From assembly GCF_051106095.1 (NCBI RefSeq), contig NC_135785.1, positions 103,974,501-104,038,500 of the forward strand: a stretch of DNA of 64,000 nt. The letters run 5' to 3'. Shown piece by piece: positions 59,346 through 64,000 of the stretch; the stretch's first letter is position 1, and the number at the start of each line of letters is the position of its first letter. A model generated the notes under the pieces. The model was given only the letters and a program-made list of their open reading frames with translations. It was not told the DNA's origin and did not search any database. Both the position numbers and the translations under genes were made by a program. This DNA comes from Pogona vitticeps (lineage: Eukaryota > Chordata > Lepidosauria > Squamata > Agamidae).

Positions 59346-59685
59346 GTTCTGGGCATCTAATAGAGAATGTATTTCCAAAGGGTGTTGCAGCAAGGAAACT
59401 AACTGTGCTTTATGAGCCAAAACACAAACTTGGTTGCTGATCACAAATTAACCCTGCATACATGGGAAAGCAAAATTCAGTCTTACTTTTAGTTGTTTCC
59501 AAATCCTTATGGTTTGATGTATCTAAATCAGAACAGGGCCAGGAAGTCTCAGAGACAAGGCATAGTTATTTGGTTAGTGTTTTTGAACAGAGTTCTTGCC
59601 CATAGCACATACTACATTTGCTGATACAGTAGTTTGAAAATTAAGAAAGTTAAAATTCTTCATGACTTCTAACTGGATTACAGTA

Positions 59686-60070
59686 CAGTGGTGCCTCGCT
59701 TAACATTAATTCATTCCAGCAAAATCGCTGTACAGTGAAAACATCGCAAAGCAAAAATAAAAAACCCATTGAAATGCATTAAAACCCGGTTAATGTGTTC
59801 CAATGGGCTAAAAACTCACCGTCCAGTGAAGATCCTCCACCGGGTGCCTGTCTTGTGAAAACACAGCGGGGAGCCATTTTGAGCACCCGGTGGCTATTTT
59901 GAAAACCCGATGATCAGTTGTTTTGATCATCGTAATGTGAAGAATTGGTTCCTGAAGCAGGGAACTGATCTTCGCAAAGCGAAAAAAACCCATTTAGACC
60001 ATCGTTTTAAAACATCATCGTAGAGCAGATTTGTCGTAATATGGGGCAATCATCACGCGGGGCACCACTG
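59686..60070. mobile_element. Tigger-type MITE, third copy
   Basis: Ends CAGTGGTGCCTCGC and GGGGCACCACTG are flanked by TA at 59684-59685 and 60071-60072. It lies inside a larger inverted-repeat-ended segment (58041..60823). Confidence 0.8.
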
Positions 60071-61065
60071 TACCTGCTTCTTGATTTCAGCTACTATAGG
60101 TTGTATTCAGTTTTTTTGGCTCACCAAGAACATTGTTCCTGGCTTTGTTTTGCCTAACCTGTTGTGCCTTGCATGCTATAAACGTTCAATTATGTCAGAA
60201 AATCAAGATTTGGTCTGAGCATGTGCTACTGCAGGTGAATGGGATCAGGTTAGGCTTTGTGTTGCCATTCTTTTGCATAACCTAAAATAAATAAGGAAAA
60301 CTAGCTGTTAAATAGTTTAATTCCACTATTTATCCTCCACACAACTAAAAGGGACCTCTCAATGCAGTGCCAAATCAGACAAACAATTTCTAACTTAATA
60401 TAGGCTTGAGCTGTAGCTAGGCGGAGTTGCACAACAATCTCATCTGTCATTGAGACATTTCTATAAGCATGGGGAAGAGGTGGATGAAAGGAAATGTAAA
60501 ATATAGGTAGTGTGGTATAGGTCTTATCACTGGCTGATAATGGTCTATATGTACTTGAATTAAATTTATGGTACACAAATTTATGGTACATAAACTAGAG
60601 TACACAAACCTTTAAGTCTCTCCATTTGTTAATGACACTGGTAATGGTTCTTAATGCCACTGTTGACTGCTGTTCACTTTACACGGTTCAAATGTTATTC
60701 TGTTATAGTTTATTAAATATTTTATTACACTATTTGGTTCAGAATATGTTTTCCTGTTTTCCTCCTCTAAAAATTAGGTGCGTCTTAAGGTCAGGTACGT
60801 CTTATGGAGTGAAAAATACGGTAATTCAATTCTTTTAAAAACCTATGATTTACGAATGTGGGATATTGCACTTCTGTATCCATGATTCAAAATGCCAAGA
60901 AATGGCCTGATATTGCTGCACAAAGTGACACCAAGCAAGGAATATCCCAGAAACTGACTCCTTTTTTCGTCAGTTAACCACTTCTCATCCAAACACAAAG
61001 CAATTGTCAAGGCTATTTTGCAACAAGTGTGAACAGTAGTGAGCAGAAGAGGGTAACCTGTAGAC

Positions 61066-61312
61066 TAGGGGTCCTCAACCTTTTTCACTCTGTGGACTGG
61101 CTGGCGAAGGTGGGGCACCCTGTGCTCATGCACATGTGCAAATGAGCATGCACGCGCATGTGCAAACGGCAGTGTGGCGCTTGCAGGGTGCACTGGAGCA
61201 CGTACGCATGCACAAATCAGCTGTGTATGGGGTGGAGGTCTGTCTCCACAGTCCGGTCTGGCTCAGGCCACGGACCAGCACAGGGCCGTGGACCAGGGGT
61301 TGGTGACCTCTG
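61066..61312. mobile_element. hAT-type MITE with 8-bp target duplication
   Basis: The 247-bp element begins TAGGGGTCCTCAACC and ends GGTTGGTGACCTCTG. The flanking octamer CTGTAGAC is exact on both sides (61058-61065 and 61313-61320). Eight-base duplications are the hAT signature. Confidence 0.85.
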
Positions 61313-63010
61313 CTGTAGACCATCTTGACAGCTGACATTGGTTTTGTCAACATTCTGGCAGTCCTTTGCTGTGTAAAGCTTGATATCCTTTTTTTTTTGT
61401 GCTGGCAACACAGGTACAATATTCTACAGCAATATTGATCCACCTCCTGAAGTTTTGAATTGTGGATACAGAAGTACAATGTCACACATTCAAAATCAGA
61501 GGGTTTTATTTTTTTTAAGAATTGGATTTCTTTGTATTTTAAAACAGAAGTTCTTGTACCCGTATTCTGTACAGAAATTCCAACAAAAAATTCCCTCATG
61601 TAGAATTACCCAGTGCTAGAGGATCCCAAAAGATGAGTACATGTTCTGTTCTATGGCTGCTGGGAGAGGCCAGAAGCAAGAACAGCTTGGATGCGGCTGT
61701 AGTCCTTCTGTGCTGAAATATTTTGAAGGGCTGTTTTGGTATTAAGGAATCAGTGAAGCAAAAGTGTGAGTGTGTTCAATGCATACAACATACACACCCT
61801 TTAACCTCCCAGGTATACTCCTTTTGTCATGCCTGCTCTGCAGAATGCAGACTAGAAAGCTACCTTCAAATTTTGGAACCTTTTATTTGGGGTAGGCAAC
61901 CTGAGGAAGGAATGCTATATGAGACCAGAAGCCCTCTGAACATGTCCAAAAGATGTGCCCTCATCTTTTGAAATAAAAAAGGGAGGAGGGGTGGGAGTTA
62001 GCAAAGATTGTCACTGGAAACCTAAGTTGAAATCATCCATACTATGTGAATGACAGGGAATAAAACTCCCTGAAATGTAGTATTGAAAGAGAGCCTTTCA
62101 GATACCACAGAGAGCCAGAAAGGCAGAAAAATGGGTGCTCAGTCAAGTCAAGCCTGAACTTTCACTTGAGCAAAAATGGATAAACTAAGCCTATCACACC
62201 ATGTACATATACTGAGAATACATAACTGATCAGAAAAGTCAGTATTACTGGAGAAAGGGAGGCAGTGGAAAGAGAGGAAGACCTGATATGAGACAGATTG
62301 TCTCAGAGAAGGAAACCAAAACTATTTGCAAGACCTGAACAGAGCTTACTGGAAAAGACAATATTGCTGGGAAGTGGAGGCAGTGAGAAGAGAGAACAAC
62401 TGAACACGAGATGTCAATAGATTGCAAGATCTGCACAGAGCTGGTGTTGGTAGGACATTTTGAACTCATTAAATAGTTACCACATATCAGAAGTGACATG
62501 GCATATACCATATTTGGAAGTTTTTTCCTTAGTTACTAGAAATTGTATAGTGATGAGTGGAATGGCCGAAACTGGGCCAAGATATAGGCACCAAAGCTCT
62601 GCTAACATTGAGTAAGACCATCCCCAACCACAAAGAAAAAAACAGTAATTTCACAGCTTAAATGAGCAAGCTTCTGAATGTTTGTTCTCTATTTTTTTAA
62701 AAATATAACTAGACACAGAATCCGTTTCCCAGCACAAATGCCTGTTTGGCTATGAAGGAGTTTAAAAGTTCTCTTGATGAGAGTCAGCTAATTGAGTCCT
62801 GAGTGAAAGGATGAAAAGTTCAGATTGCCCCAGATCTGGAGTGGACCTCTCCATTGAAAACTTGTGTCAGGAACTTGGTCTCAGAAATCCTGAGAGAATA
62901 TTTACTGAAAGCACTCAGGGCTGGGACAAACACAGCTGCTCTCTGTTTTTGTAATGCAGAAATACTTCGAATATGTCTTCAAATTGTATGCTAATTCCCT
63001 GAAGGTACAA

Positions 63011-63244
63011 GTTCCCGCCAACCTAGCGGTTCGAAAGCATGCAAATGCAAGTAGATAAATAGGGACCACCCTCGGTGGGAAGGTAACAGCGTTCCGTGTC
63101 TAAGTCGCACTGGCCATGTGACCACGGAAGATTGTCTTCGGACAAACGCTGGCTCTATGGCTTGGAAACGGGGATGAGCACCGCCCCCTAGAGTCGAACA
63201 CGACTGGACAAAAATTGTCAAGGGGAACCTTTACCTTTACCTTA
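63011..63244 (+). mobile_element. Sauria SINE, 5' truncated
   Basis: The plus strand runs from GTTCCCGCCAACCTAGCGG to GGGAACCTTTACCTTTACC. It is almost identical to the other copy (23256..23593) but lacks the tRNA-like head. Confidence 0.85.
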
Positions 63245-63760
63245 CATAGCAAAATGTTCCCCTTTCTGGGGCACTGGCACCCTATTACTTTCTTTATTGC
63301 AATCCTTTTTAAAAAAAAAACTCTTCAAAGAAAACCTATATTTTCACTGTTTTTGTGATTTTTCATTTCCCTTCCTGTTCCATCAAGCTGCAACAATGTA
63401 TCTATTTTGGAATGCTCTTGCTGGTAAGTCTGTTCTAGCCATGCTTAGTTGACAACAAAGTCATTGTTTCATGCTTTTGAAAGACTTTTTTGATGATCAC
63501 TATTTCAGCCCCTGCAGCCTGGATTCTTTCTTAATTTAAAAACAAACAAATGGCTGGGGGCAACTATTCTCTTTCAATATAAGCAAGATTAGTATTTTCA
63601 ATTTATTTTATCTGTTTAATTCTGAGTACGTTTAAGGTCACTTATTTTTGCATGGGACAGGGAGTAGAACATTTTTACATGTTCAAAATCGTAACTTGAA
63701 AATGTATTCTCGAAGGCTTTTGTGGCCGGGATCTGATGGTTGTTGTAGGTTTTTCAGGCT

Positions 63761-63942
63761 GTTTGGTTGTGTTCTGAAGGTTTTTCTTCCTAACATTTTG
63801 CCAGTGTCTGTGACTGGCATCTTCAGAGGACAGGAGTTAGAATTCAGAACACAGACAGAGTACTAACTCCTGTCCTCTGAAGATGCCAGCCTCAGAGACT
63901 GGCAAAATGCTAGGAAGAAAAACCTTCAGAACACAGCCAAAT
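63761..63942. repeat. Inverted repeat, 80-base arms
   Basis: Arms 63761..63840 and 63863..63942 pair closely (CTTCAGAGGACAGGAGTTAG with CTAACTCCTGTCCTCTGAAG) around a 22-base loop. The flank GAAGGCTTTTGTGGCCGGGA is a common squamate repeat motif, possibly Penelope-like. Confidence 0.7.
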
Positions 63943-64000
63943 AACTTGAAAACCCTGTGACCAAATTTCCCCAAATTTGGCACAGAGGAAGAACAGATGG

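Larger units (their letters stand above)
58041..60823. mobile_element. Candidate DNA transposon with CTCCATAAGA inverted ends
   Basis: The left end TACCATATTTTTTGCTCCAT and the right end, read in reverse as TACCGTATTTTTCACTCCAT, are near-perfect inverted repeats about 2.8 kb apart. A second internal inverted piece lies at 58095-58118. The interior holds a Tigger-type MITE and a relative of 19545..20293. The superfamily is uncertain. It could also be two unrelated solo ends. Confidence 0.45.
54335..64000. other. Upstream flank of the cholinergic locus
   Basis: No host gene is recognised with confidence. In mammals ERCC6 lies divergently upstream of CHAT, but no ERCC6 exon was seen. The flank holds the GC/AC tract, the unnamed coding-like segments, DNA transposons and a Sauria SINE. 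61320..63000 shows nothing recognisable. Confidence 0.6.

Overview
The window looks like nuclear DNA of a squamate reptile, probably a lizard. It has long introns, two copies of a SINE that matches the Sauria SINE (tRNA-like head, BovB-type tail), L2-type LINE ends with the usual reptile CCGCC hairpin tail, Tigger- and hAT-type short DNA transposons and many microsatellites. The genus cannot be read from the sequence.

The only host genes recognised with confidence form the cholinergic gene locus, both on the minus strand. SLC18A3 (vesicular acetylcholine transporter, VAChT) is a single-exon gene at 51033..52667. CHAT (choline O-acetyltransferase) begins its coding sequence at 35351 and runs leftward through ten coding exons to 12802. 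These encode 436 codons, including the catalytic histidine. The last third of CHAT lies beyond the left edge. VAChT sits upstream of the CHAT coding exons, as in other animals where it is nested in the first CHAT intron. One gene makes acetylcholine in the cytosol and the other loads it into synaptic vesicles.

Layout from left to right. 1..12801 is CHAT intron holding Tigger-type MITEs, tRNA-type SINEs and a young Gmr1-like LTR retrotransposon (4081..9664), which is flanked by a 544-bp direct duplication of host sequence. 12802..35373 is the CHAT exon series with repeat-rich introns. 35374..51000 is the upstream CHAT interval: it has a 126-bp-arm inverted repeat, a compound AAT/AAG microsatellite, a CpG-rich block at about 43.8-46.3 kb with plus-strand TATA boxes and an RE1-like site, and a run of short repeated motifs. 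51033..54330 is VAChT and its CpG island, the likely shared cholinergic promoter. 54335..64000 is upstream flank with coding-like minus-strand segments that I cannot name (54865..56213) and nested DNA transposons.

The most unusual items are the 544-bp duplication around the LTR element, the long inverted repeat in the CHAT upstream interval, the unnamed coding-like segments upstream of VAChT, and the symmetrical AAT/AAG microsatellite. I see no bacterial features, CRISPR arrays, rRNA or functional tRNA genes.
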